The position numbers and the translations under genes were made by a program. 64,000 nucleotides of DNA from the NCBI RefSeq assembly GCF_019393635.1, contig NC_057861.1, forward strand, positions 741,944,732 to 742,008,731, read 5' to 3'. Source of the DNA: Dromiciops gliroides. Taxonomy: Eukaryota > Chordata > Mammalia > Microbiotheria > Microbiotheriidae. Shown piece by piece: positions 54,943 to 64,000 of this stretch (within the stretch, counting starts at the first letter, position 1; the number at the start of each line of letters is the position of its first letter). The notes below the pieces were generated by a model. That model was not told the DNA's origin, searched no databases, and saw nothing but the letters and a program-made list of their open reading frames with translations.

Positions 54943-55182
54943 GTATAGGGTGGTTTAAAGTTATAACTTCACTATATTAATGAGTCAACTCTCAGGAATC
55001 TGTTGTTTTCTGAAACTAGAATGTGATTAGTTTTAATTTATAAGTAAAGGATAAATTAAATATAACTATTTAGGGAAATATGAAAAAATGAATAATATTC
55101 AAACCCTAAGTTGCAATTAGTGAAATTTTGCTATTTGAAGTAAAAACTGTTGGGACCATAATTTATCATCATCCTGAGTTTT

Positions 55183-55335
55183 GGGTTTTTTTTTTTAGTG
55201 AGGCAATTGGGGGTTAAGTGACTTGCCCAGGGTCACACAGTTAATAAGTCTTAAGTGTCTGAGGTCAAATTTGAACTCAGGTCCTCCTGAATCCAGGGCC
55301 GGTGGTCTATCCACTACGCCACCTAGCTGCTCCTC
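55183..55335 (-). mobile_element. tRNA-derived SINE
   Basis: T-run, AGTGAGGCAATTGGGGGTTA ... CACCTAGCTGCTCC. Imperfect target duplication CTGAGTTTTG on both sides. Confidence 0.9.
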
Positions 55336-55391
55336 GTTCTGAGTTTTGATAACAGGGATGGTTGTCTGAATTGTCAGGAAGCCAATAGTAG

Positions 55392-55761
55392 TGTAACGAT
55401 TGGAATGACGCCACCTGCTGGAGACTTACTGTAGAAGAGTTCTGCCCATGAAGCGAAGGTCTTTGAGGGCAAGACCAGGAGTCTTTTCTTTGGCGTCAGG
55501 AAGTGACGCGGGCTAGTGGGAGGAGGAAGGAAGAGACTGGCGCTCGCTCTGGGGCTCTTTCCTTTGGACTCTGGTGGAGAGCGGAGCTAGAAATGTGCTC
55601 TCCCTTTAATAGATAGGAATCTAGGCCTTTTTCTCTCTTTACCAAATTCTTATTCTCCTTAATAAATGCTTAAAAGTCTAACTCTTGCTAAAGCTTATAA
55701 TTTATTGGCAACCACTCATTAGATATTTTAGACAGTTTAGCTAGAATTTTAGCCCTTAACA
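55392..55761 (+). mobile_element. Solo LTR with perfect 4-bp target duplication
   Basis: TGTAACGATTGGAATGACGC ... AGCCCTTAACA, 370 bp, TG...CA ends, flanked by GTAG at 55388-55391 and 55762-55765. It contains a polyadenylation signal (CCTTAATAAATGC) followed by AAAGTCTAACTCTTGCTAAA. The 4-bp duplication suggests a class I-type endogenous retrovirus. No internal sequence remains: a fossil, fairly young to judge from clean ends. Confidence 0.85.
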
Positions 55762-55765
55762 GTAG

Positions 55766-56950
55766 AAAATGACATGTGCTGTCATCTGAGAACTGCTAAA
55801 GATGGATGTCTGTGCCTGGGGAAAGTTTTAGGGAACAACCTTCCATGGATCCTCTTGACTCAGTTTTTCCATTGCACTGTTTTCTTCTGAATAGGAAATC
55901 TTCCCACTTGGTTAGTCCTGAGCCTGGCTTTTGATACCCTATGATTACACAATTGGCTGTCAGATATCAAATAGAGCTAAGGGAGTTTTCCCTTGTTATG
56001 GTATTTGCCAGATCAGTCTGTGCCTTTCAGGGGACAAGTCTTGACATTGTTATAACTATGTTCTCCTTTCCTTTCATAGCAAATTTCTATAATCAGGGCA
56101 GGTGAGCACTAGAAGCACTATGCTGGGTATAGGGAACATGGAAATTGGGAATAGGATGGCTAATTAAGGGGAAGTAAAGACTATAGCTCTTAATTTTTGT
56201 ACAGTGAGCAACCAAAACAATTGCCCAGAGCAAGTGGTGGAAAAAAACATCTTTCTCAGAGATGCATTTGTGTGAATGGGTAGAGAGACAGTGGTGGGGT
56301 AGTGAACAGAGTTGTCTTCAAAGCTAAGAAGATGTGGGTTCAAATACTCCTTCTGACACATACTGGCTACGCGATCCCAGGCAAGTCTCTGAAGCTCTGA
56401 ATGCTCTAGGTAATTCTCTAATACTAGAAATGCCTGGAAGATGGTGGCCTGCTTTGGGCATTGGGGTTTTTTCACTTGAGAATTTGCCTAACCAGTGAAA
56501 TCACAGCTCCAATTCCTAGCACTTTTTCCTGACCTCATAGAGCTTACAGTCTAGTATTTAGCAGGGAGGCCAATGGTGATATTCAACGGAGTCATTTCAA
56601 TAGTGCATCATATTGCAGTGTTTGGGAAATAGTGGGTTCTAGGGAAATGGAGGCCAGGAATGTAGACAGCTGTTTCCAGAAGATTGGCAATGAATAGAAG
56701 GTAGAAAAATAGGATCAATTCAGTAACAGGGCACACCTGCCTAGGCACATTGGTGAATACAGAAGTTTGTCTTCTGCATCTTTTCATTCTTCATTATTTG
56801 TATCACTATCACTACTCACAAACTCCTCCCCACATGGACCCCCCTTCTCCCTACTTCTGCATCTTCAAACATTTACACTCTGCGTCCTGTTCACAAAAAT
56901 AATAAAAGGTCATTGGTTAGTCTCTGCACTAGATGAGTTCATTCTTCTCT
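55766..56950. other. Intergenic with one MIR-type piece
   Basis: GAGACAGTGGTGGGGTAGTG ... TGGGTTCAAATACTCCTTCT ... GCAAGTCTCTGAAGC (56285-56400) is a forward tRNA-like/MIR copy. The rest is unassigned. Confidence 0.45.
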
Positions 56951-56954
56951 GTGC

Positions 56955-57195
56955 AAATATATACATTCCTTTATTTATCAGCCAATCAGTAAACATTTAT
57001 TATGCACCTACTATGTGCCAGGCACTGTGTTAAACACACTGGGGATTCAAAGAAAGGCAAGACAATGCCTGCCTTCAAGGAGCACGTAATCTAATGGGGA
57101 AGCAACGTGCCAACAACTCTGCACCAAGCAGACATACACAGGGTGAATTGGAGCAGCAGAGGGAAGGCATTAAGGGAAATACAAAAACAAAAACT
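56955..57195 (-). repeat. L2 3' part, reverse orientation
   Basis: AGTAAACATTTATTATGCAC, CTACTATGTGCCAGGCACTG, GGATTCAAAGAAAGGCAAGA, TGCCTGCCTTCAAGGAGC, ATCTAATGGGG. Confidence 0.85.
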
Positions 57196-57980
57196 GAATA
57201 CTCTGTGTCCGAAGGAAACTTACATTCTAAATTTACTCAGACAAGGACAAGAAGAACTGGAAGAATTAACCCATCCGCCACCAATCAAGCTCCGCAATTC
57301 CCCAGGATGTTCTGAAGGCTATGTCTCAGATGGCTTGTTGGCCCCCGAGGTGCTTTCCAACTCCAGAATTCTGTGACTTTCCATGAAACTTTATTTATCA
57401 GGCTCCAGCGCAATTTTTCAGAAGGACCATTGCTCTCTTCCACACCTCCTCCCCCAACATCCAACTGCTTTTGAAATCAGAGATATGAAGGTGGGATCTG
57501 TCTATGCCTCACTTTTCTAGACACAGTAGGGCCAGAACTGAAATGGATGGAGACTTCTGAAATCCTTTCTTGGAGCTTTGTCCTAAATTGTTTCCCAACC
57601 ACTCCGTTCATATCTTTAATCACAAGAACAGCATAGCGGGGTGGAAGACTGTTCCCTGCGGAATTTGCTCAACACTTAAGACTCGATAAAGCCGTGCTCA
57701 AATGAATTCCATTATGGGTATAGTTTGGGCAGTGATTAGATGCAATTACAGATTTGTAGCTCAGTCTGGATGTTAACAATCCCTACACTAGCAGGGTTTG
57801 GGATTTGTGGAATTTAGTCAGGAAGATCAAGAGGTGGGTGTAGGACTGTGATAGCCAGCTTCCCCAGCCGTGAAAAGGCCCAGAGAAAATTCCTTCAAAC
57901 CTTGCCAACTCAAAGAAGGCTAGCCTATTGGAAAGTCACCTAAGGAAGACATGGATGAACTGAGGCAAGAACAAAGGATG
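57196..57980. other. Intergenic, nothing recognised
   Basis: No gene or named repeat seen. Confidence 0.4.
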
Positions 57981-57984
57981 ACAA

Positions 57985-58130
57985 ATCACGGGTGTGTATC
58001 TTCCCCAATTAAGGTGCAAGCTTCTTGAGATCAGGCACTCTTGATGCCTTTCTTTGTATCCCAACACTTAGCACAGTGCCTGGTGTGTAGTAGTGCTTAA
58101 TCAAATGCTCATCGATTGACTGATGGATGG
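57985..58130 (+). repeat. L2 3' end
   Basis: TGCAAGCTTCTTGAGATCAG, TTTGTATCCCAACACTTAGC, ACAGTGCCTGGTGTGTAGTA. Confidence 0.75.
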
Positions 58131-58442
58131 AGAGGAGAATGATATCCACAATGAACATGAAAAACCAAAAGAAGACTGAAGTTGGATTAATTGCAATCTA
58201 GGTCCCAGAATGCAGATGATGGAACCATTTCCCATCTCATAGTAAAGGGGCAGGGGACCATCACACCCAGCTGCTTTTATTTAACTGTTCTTGGTTAATT
58301 GCTACAGGAAGGGTTCTGTGGTCTTTGCTACCCATTATACTCTGCTGTGTCAAAGGAACGATAATGTTTTGAAACAAAATCTGCGCATTGGACATAGCAA
58401 GTCAAACCAACAAGACTTTTCTGGGAACTTCAAGTTCTAAAC

Positions 58443-58653
58443 CAGTGGTGTCAAACCCAACTAGAACCAGGTCATTAAACCAGACATAAGTATCCCTACA
58501 GGCTGCAGACTGACTTCAAAAACCATACATTAACATCATCTATGTTCTATTGTATTTTTCTCTATTTTGTTAAATAGTTCCCAATTACATTTTAATCTGG
58601 TTTGAGCTGCGCTCAGGAGTGTTACCCAGGCCAGCATTGGATTGATGTGTCTG
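58443..58653 (+). mobile_element. hAT-like non-autonomous DNA transposon
   Basis: Starts CAGTGGTGTCAAACCC. Ends ...TTGATGTGTCTG, whose complement CAGACACATCAA matches the start imperfectly. Flanks TTCTAAAC and GTCTAAAA fit an 8-bp hAT-type site. Internal CCCAATTACATTTTAATCTG is the complement of the copy at 12415-12772. Confidence 0.65.
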
Positions 58654-58799
58654 GTCTAAAATGATCAGCCCCACTTTGGACAATCCAGCCTATGGATAAC
58701 GCAAGTGTCAGACCCTTATCACAGGGAGAATATGATTCAGCACACTTGGTGGGGTTCGTTGGAACTGGAGAAAAGAGGATCCTTGGAAGTCGAGGGGCC

Positions 58800-59330
58800 C
58801 AGAATAGCTGGAACTGTGGTCTAGTGGAAAGAATGCTGATTCTGGAATCAAAAGACCCCAGGATCAAATTCTGTCCCTGACACTAATTACTTGTGTGACA
58901 TTGGACAAGCCTCCAAACCTCCAATTTCCTCTGCTATGGAAGAGGGAGTGTTGACTCGATGACTTCTAAAGTCCCTTCCTGCACTAGATCTATGATACCC
59001 AAGGGCCAGAGTCCAAGGCAACCACAAATGACCCTTGTCCTAGGCCAAGCTTTTGCTGTGTCATCTGTTCTACAAACTATTCCAATTTCATCATGGCCTG
59101 GGCAATACTGAGCTGGGTCAGCCAAGGGCTCTGCATGACAGGCAAGCCACATGAAAAACTTTCTGAGGCTCCCAATGTTTTCTCTGTTTCCCTCTGGAAG
59201 CAGAGAGAGGTATATAATGGGGGGAAAGAGCTGGATTTAGAGTCAGGGAGCCTCAGTTCCATTCCTACCACTGCCTCTAAACTCCTGGTGTGACCAGGCT
59301 TCCTATTCTGTGAAGTAAAGGATTGTTGTT
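58800..59330 (+). repeat. Two forward MIR-type copies
   Basis: 58800-58995 (TCTAGTGGAAAGAATGCTGA, ACTTGTGTGACATTGGACAA, CCTTCCTGCACTAGATCTAT) and 59195-59310 (AAGAGCTGGATTTAGAGTCA). Confidence 0.6.
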
Positions 59331-59337
59331 CATCTAC

Positions 59338-59480
59338 CTTTTTTTTTTCAGGGCAATGAGGGTTAAGTGACTTGCCCAGGGTCACACAGCTAGTTAAGTG
59401 TCAAGTGTCTGAGGTCAGATTTGAACTCAGGTACTCCTGAATCCAGGGCCGGTGCTTTCTCCACTACGCCACCTGGCTAT
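59338..59480 (-). mobile_element. tRNA-derived SINE
   Basis: T-run, CAGGGCAATGAGGGTTAAGT ... CTTTCTCCACTACGCCACCT. Confidence 0.9.
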
Positions 59481-61308
59481 CTTGAAGAGGACCAGTGATA
59501 TTAGAAAAGTGACATCGCAAGGGCCGGAGTGGCCTGAACCCCAGAGCTATGTGATCACCTAAGAAAGGGTGAGAAGATGGGAGGCTGATTCCAAGAACAT
59601 TTGGGCCAGAGGTTTAAACTGGAGCATAAACACCAAGGGTTTTCCTATTTCAAAGCAACATGCGGAAGATGCCCTCCTGGGAGATTTGCCAGGAGTAAGA
59701 CCGGGGAAGGCAGTTTGGCGATTGAGTGTGGGATCCAGAATCAGGAGTCATAAGGTCCTACATAGATTGAGAGCTAAGAGGGAACTTGGAGGTCATCTGG
59801 TCTAGGCCTCTCATTTTATGGATGGGAAAACTGAGGCCCAGAGGTAGAAAGTGGGAGAGCTGGGATTCGAACCCAGGTCCTCTCACTCCAAAGCCTGTGC
59901 TTTCTCTCCACTGTAGCACAAAGCTTAGCCACCCCTGCCTCTGGTGTTTACATGCTGTGTGACCATGGGCCAGTCATTTCACCCCCTGGGCCTCAGGCAA
60001 CTGTTAAAAAACTCAGTGTAGAGAAGAGGTGGTACTCTGCACCAGTGAAGGGGAACTCCCACTCCTCCAGAAGAATATAGAAAGACAGGTCAGAATGAGC
60101 ATTTTCCAGACAACAGAAGAGGCAAGTCCACAGTTTCAATAGGCTTGTTCTTTACTCCAGACACACCATTTCAGCCAGGATACAAAACAAGACTTAGAAA
60201 TCACCCACACTGGCCACCCAGCTTTTCTATAAACACACTCATCTTTCTCCCCTTTAACAAACACATGAGCTCACTTAGGAGTTTGAAAATAGAATCATTG
60301 CCTATGTGGTCCTGATCGAATCAGATTGACTTTTATGTCATTTCAGGAAAATTTTATGGCTGTAACCCTTGTCATCAATCCCACGACTGTGCGGAGAATT
60401 CATAGAATTCAGGAGTATAAACACTTCATTTACATCCAAGGATTTTCAGCAGCATGGGGTAATAGAAAAGAAGCAAGTCACTTGTTTGTGTAGGATGGAA
60501 CCTTAATTTGATCATTCACATCATTACCTAGAGGATTATTGCTTGGTTTACTGATTAGACCCCAATTCTTTCAAAATGAATGATTCCAGAGACATGAATG
60601 CCCGGCAACCTGAGTTTCATTCCCCCAGCAATGTCTGTTCTCAACTGATGACCCACGTCCCCTGCCAAGACAAGAGCCCTTAGAGCTGACCCCAAACTTG
60701 ACACCTCTCCCCTCTCCGACAACTGTAAACATTTTAGACTAGATGGTCTGGGAGCTTCGGCTCATAAATGTCTCTCCTGTCTAGGTCTCCAGATAGAGCT
60801 TCAGTAAATGAGACACAAGTAGGAGTAACCACTTTGTTGGGTGTCCAGAACGTGAGAATGTCTCCTATCACAACAGGTCGTCATGCAAGGCGGAAGGTTC
60901 TAACAGAAATATTGTGACGTCTCAGTCAGTAAGGAAGGTCTCGGGCTTCGCACAGACTGGAAGGGTAAAGCCCACTACGGGTCGGGCTGGCACAAAGCTG
61001 CCCCTGCATTGTCCACTGAGTGAATGTAAAAGACTTCTCTGTGTATTCCATGGCTCGATTTCTTTTGTTTCACCTGATTTTCCACTTTGTTTAAAAGAAA
61101 GAAAATTAGATCCTCTCTAGTTCCTTATGAAAGCAGAGAGCCATGGCGCTAGTCATTTAGAAAATGATTGTGATTCTGGATTCCGCAGGGATTTTGGCAC
61201 TTCACCTCTTCACCTGTGGGTTGGGTACAGGATCCCTGAGAAGCGAACAGAGCATCGAATTCTGAAATCTGAGCAGATGTCAGGGAGGCGCTGGAGCCCA
61301 AAGGAAGC
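59481..61308. other. ABHD6 3' UTR and downstream flank
   Basis: The 3' UTR must begin at 61308 going down. I see no clear AATAAA close to the stop on the minus strand, so its length is not set. A reverse MIR-type copy is at 59730-59925 (CTCATTTTATGGATGGGAAA, GGATTCGAACCCAGGTCCTC). Confidence 0.45.
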
Positions 61309-61485
61309 TCAGTCGTGCTTCTTGTTGTTGGCTGCGTTGTGCACAGAAGATAAGAACTCCACGATGAGCCTGGCCGTCTTGCGGGGCCGCTCCATCACCA
61401 CGGAATGACCACAGTTCTCCAGAAGTTCCACCTGACAGTTGGAGATCCCCTTGGCCAACAAGTCAGCTCCAGACACATCCAGGAC
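61309..61485 (-). CDS. ABHD6: ABHD6, last coding exon (C-terminal 58 residues and stop)
   Basis: Terminal coding exon of the membrane-anchored serine hydrolase ABHD6, which hydrolyses monoacylglycerols such as 2-arachidonoylglycerol at the inner leaflet of the plasma and endosomal membranes. Read on the minus strand it starts after an acceptor TTTTGTTGCTCAG and encodes 58 residues beginning VLDVSGADLLAKG, containing ENCGHSVV and ending NNKKHD before TGA (61311-61309). By alignment with my recall of the 337-residue human protein this is residues 280-337, and the His of CGHSVV is the catalytic His306. The codon phase (0) agrees with the exon upstream. Differences from human are few and conservative. 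The 3' UTR must lie below 61309, but I could not fix a polyadenylation site. Very sure of identity. Confidence 0.96.
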   Translation of the reverse strand, partial: VLDVSGADLLAKGISNCQVELLENCGHSVVMERPRKTARLIVEFLSSVHNAANNKKHD

Positions 61486-63263
61486 CTGAGCAACAAAAGA
61501 ATTCAGGGTTAAGTGGAGATCTAATCACATTCTCATTAGTCTGAGTCACAAGGCCAAGATTCAAATCCTCCCTCTGACAAGCTATTGGCTGCATCACCTT
61601 GGGAAAGCCACTTAAGTTTTCAGGACCCCAAATAACTTTCTCATGATATAAATTGTAGGGAAAAGGCTGATTTGCATTGGTAGAAGGAGTTCCCTCACCA
61701 GAACCTCCTTACACCAAAGAAATCAATCACATTCAAAACATATTTCATTGCCTCTTAAATTAGCAGTTTTCTATACTAGAGAAATCACACAAAAAAAAGC
61801 AAATAAATAAATAAATGACCCAGGAAAGAGAGAACAGCAAAACCCCCATGACTAGAAGTTTTGCAATGGGATGCCAGATCTAGAGGTAGAAGGGACATCA
61901 TCTAGTTCAACATCTTCTTTTTACAAATGAGGAAACTGAGGCAGAACTAGTGACTTGCCCAAGACAACCAAGATAAATAGGATTTGAACCCAGGATCTCT
62001 AGCCCCAAAGCCAACAAACAGAAGAGTGGTTTTCTTTCTTGTAAGGGTTTTTCTTTCTACTAATCCCTCTCTACTTAATTTTTGTCACAAACATTCTTTT
62101 TCTGAACTGGATTAACAATTACTCCTACTTTCTGAAGTTCCTTGGTCCTACATTCACATTCCAGATAAGAGAGCCATTATCTACATTTCTGAAATCAAAA
62201 ACCATCCCACCCCCTACCTGAAACCCTTAACAGATCTCAGATCTAGAGTTAGAAGTCACTTCGGAGGTAATCTAGTCAAGCCCCCAGTGCCACCATCACC
62301 CCTACCGTCTTATAGATGAGGAAATTGAAGCCTGGAGAGTTGAAATGATTTATTTGCTCAACGTCCTCCAGGTAATAAATATAAGAAGTAGGATCTGAAC
62401 TCAGGTTTCTGACTCCACAGTCAGCACTCTTTGTATCAATGAAATATGTCATTAGAAAAGCAGCAAATATTTTCTAAAGTTAATTATGTGCCAGATACTG
62501 ATGATACAGATGCAGACATAACATGATATAGAAGAGATTCTTATGCAGAACTAGATGGGAAGTTAGGTCTTGTCCATCTCTTTGATTCTGTGATTTTCTT
62601 AAGCGCATATTGTAGGATCTATCGTAGATATCATGCTGATCATGTCCCTGGCGACGCTCATCTGAAACTGACCCAATAGTAGACATTTTCTCACAGATCA
62701 TTTCTTCATCGATAATATTAAAATGATCCAAGGTCCAATAAACTGTTTACCTGAGCTTGCTGAGGGTTTTTGCCTATTACTTCAAGTTCTCTTGGGCCCT
62801 AGTCTTAGTACTGCTGATAATAGCCCTTGATATGACACCTACTATGTGCCAGGCACTGAACTAAAATTCTACAAATAGTACATCATTTGATGTCACAACA
62901 AACCTGGGAGGTAGGTGCTATTATCTCTACCCTGGCCTCATTTCCTTCCTCTTAAGATGTACTCTGTGAATAATATAAATAAAAGATCCTTAAAGAAACT
63001 TCCAGGAAAAGAGAGAAGAGATATCTGGGGCAGGAGGGGGGGGGGGGGGGGGGAGGGCCGGGGAACATCTTGTTCCCAGTCCAATACCTCCTGTAGATAA
63101 CAAATTCTGAATTCTGACATGGGGCAATTCTGTTTCTGCTCCACAGGAAATAAAAACGTGTGGTTCCTTTACAACAAATGCCTATGCCTAAAGAATATTT
63201 CTCTCAGAGAGATGAATAGAAATTACGTCACCCAACTCAAACATAGCATATAGGAAGATATAC
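61486..63263. other. ABHD6 last intron: MIR fragments and a long G-run
   Basis: Forward MIR-type 61530-61680; reverse MIR-type 61860-62010 (TTTACAAATGAGGAAACTGA), 62225-62440 and 62820-62940 (CACCTACTATGTGCCAGGCA, GGGAGGTAGGTGCTATTATC). A G-run of about 18 or more starts at 63036. Confidence 0.55.
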
Positions 63264-63364
63264 CTGATCTTGCTTCCCCCAGATGATCTGTGTTGGGACT
63301 TGGATCTTCTCCATGTTCTCTTGGAGTGAGTATCTTGACTTTTCACTTACGATTTCCAAAAACA
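63264..63364 (-). CDS. ABHD6: ABHD6, penultimate coding exon
   Basis: Internal exon of 101 nt on the minus strand, bounded by an acceptor ending TTTTCTGAGAAG and a donor GTATAT. The first two bases complete a Leu codon begun in the previous exon; 33 full codons follow (FLEIVSEKSRYSLQENMEK, then a short Val-Pro-Thr-Gln stretch, then IIWGKQDQ). The Asp of GKQDQ corresponds to human catalytic Asp278, so the acid residue of the Ser-Asp-His triad is the second-last codon before the splice site and the catalytic His lies in the next exon. Phase 0 at the 3' end matches that exon. The intron below it (61486-63263) holds MIR fragments, a G-run and otherwise nothing gene-like. Confidence 0.95.
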
Positions 63365-63560
63365 CTTCTCAGAAAAGGAAAAACAAATGAACACGCTTTT
63401 GGATAGCAAGATTCATTTATTCTGGGAGATGCTCCTGCAGCCCGATAGGTATTTTTGCATAGTGGTCCAACAAAAAGATTTCCAACCAACATCAGACACT
63501 TAAAAAAAAAAAAAGCCAACAACCCAAGACTTCAATTTTAACAAGAACAGTGTTACTTAC

Positions 63561-63615
63561 ACTTTCGGTAGAAATCATTGTGTGGAATGCGAACATCAAC
63601 AAGGCCTTGTAAAAG
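63561..63615 (-). CDS. ABHD6: ABHD6, antepenultimate exon seen here
   Basis: Short 55-nt exon on the minus strand. The acceptor is a run of pyrimidines ending CAATTTAG, the donor GTAAGT. It encodes LLQGLVDVRIPHNDFYRK (18 codons in phase 0) plus one base of a split Leu codon completed in the next exon. This matches human ABHD6 residues of about 228-245, in the cap/lid part of the alpha/beta-hydrolase fold before the catalytic Asp. It is the most upstream ABHD6 exon in the window; the nucleophile exon (GxSxG motif) and the N-terminal membrane anchor lie beyond the right edge. Confidence 0.93.
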
Positions 63616-63699
63616 CTAAATTGAAAAAAAAAATTATTTATCTAAAAAACAATTATGATAATATCTTCACTGATGTGGGTCTTTGAAGTGAAACTGAGC

Positions 63700-63804
63700 T
63701 GAGTGATAATAATAGCTAGCATTTATAGAACACTAAGATTTGTAAAATGCTATATATATATTCTCATATATTCTCTCACTACACACACACATACATGCAC
63801 ACAT

Positions 63805-63856
<52 letters not shown>

Positions 63857-63990
63857 TCTCATTATATTTTTATCCACACAACTACCCGGGGAGCTAGGTG
63901 CTATTATTATCCCCATATTACAGATGAGGAAACTGAGGTAGAGGTTAAATGATTTGCCCATTAAAAGCTCTGCTTTTAACAAAATTGAAT
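63700..63990 (-). repeat. MIR, reverse orientation, carrying a (CA)n/(TA)n tract, in an ABHD6 intron
   Basis: AATAATAGCTAGCATTTATA, then CA/CATA/TA repeats at 63781-63856, then CCGGGGAGCTAGGTGCTATT and CCATATTACAGATGAGGAAA. The microsatellite splits the MIR. Confidence 0.75.
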
Positions 63991-64000
63991 CATTCAGGCC

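Noticed and set aside
17798-58130. All L2 copies on one strand
   Set aside because: At first the obvious copies seemed to be plus-strand only, but the AAGCACCTACTATGTGCCAG elements are the same L2 end in reverse, so both orientations are present.

Overview
This window is genomic DNA from a marsupial mammal. It carries dozens of copies of a tRNA-derived SINE that I recognise as the marsupial SINE1/WSINE1 type, two Mar1-like SINEs with an RTE (BovB-like) tail, a half-LINE (HAL1) and L1 3' ends of marsupial type, and old MIR and L2 copies. I cannot fix the species. The genes are split, GC-rich only at CpG-island promoters, and far apart.

Three protein-coding loci are supported, all read on the minus strand, so transcription runs from high to low coordinates. 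(1) The last three coding exons of ABHD6 (61309-63615): its 5' part lies beyond the right edge. (2) A complete RPP14 gene (CpG-island promoter near 43.0 kb, coding exons 40882-37016) whose terminal exon also holds the whole mitochondrial HTD2 reading frame (36888-36352): a two-cistron transcript. (3) The first coding exon of PXK (26116-26015) in a second CpG island; everything to the left appears to be PXK intron 1. From memory, the order ABHD6 - RPP14/HTD2 - PXK in one orientation matches human 3p14.3.

Layout: 1-25.6 kb, PXK intron 1, filled with SINEs, L2/MIR and a hAT-like DNA element; 25.6-26.5 kb, PXK CpG island; 26.5-36.3 kb, between PXK and HTD2, with a HAL1 carrying an LTR, a solo LTR with a 4-bp target duplication, an unidentified 93-codon frame and an L1 3' end; 36.35-43.1 kb, RPP14/HTD2, with an LTR and five SINEs in its introns and a five-unit ~40-bp array of NRF1-like sites in its CpG island; 43.1-61.3 kb, RPP14-ABHD6 intergenic DNA, rich in SINEs, L2, MIR and one clean solo LTR; 61.3-64 kb, the 3' end of ABHD6.

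The genes are functionally diverse: ABHD6 is a monoacylglycerol lipase, RPP14 a subunit of RNase P/MRP, HTD2 a mitochondrial fatty-acid-synthesis dehydratase, PXK a PX-domain endosomal pseudokinase-like protein. The most notable links are the RPP14-HTD2 shared mRNA and the promoter array. I see no prokaryote-like system, CRISPR array, rRNA or true tRNA gene. Repeat boundaries are read by eye and are good to about 5-10 bp where a target duplication is quoted, otherwise 10-30 bp.
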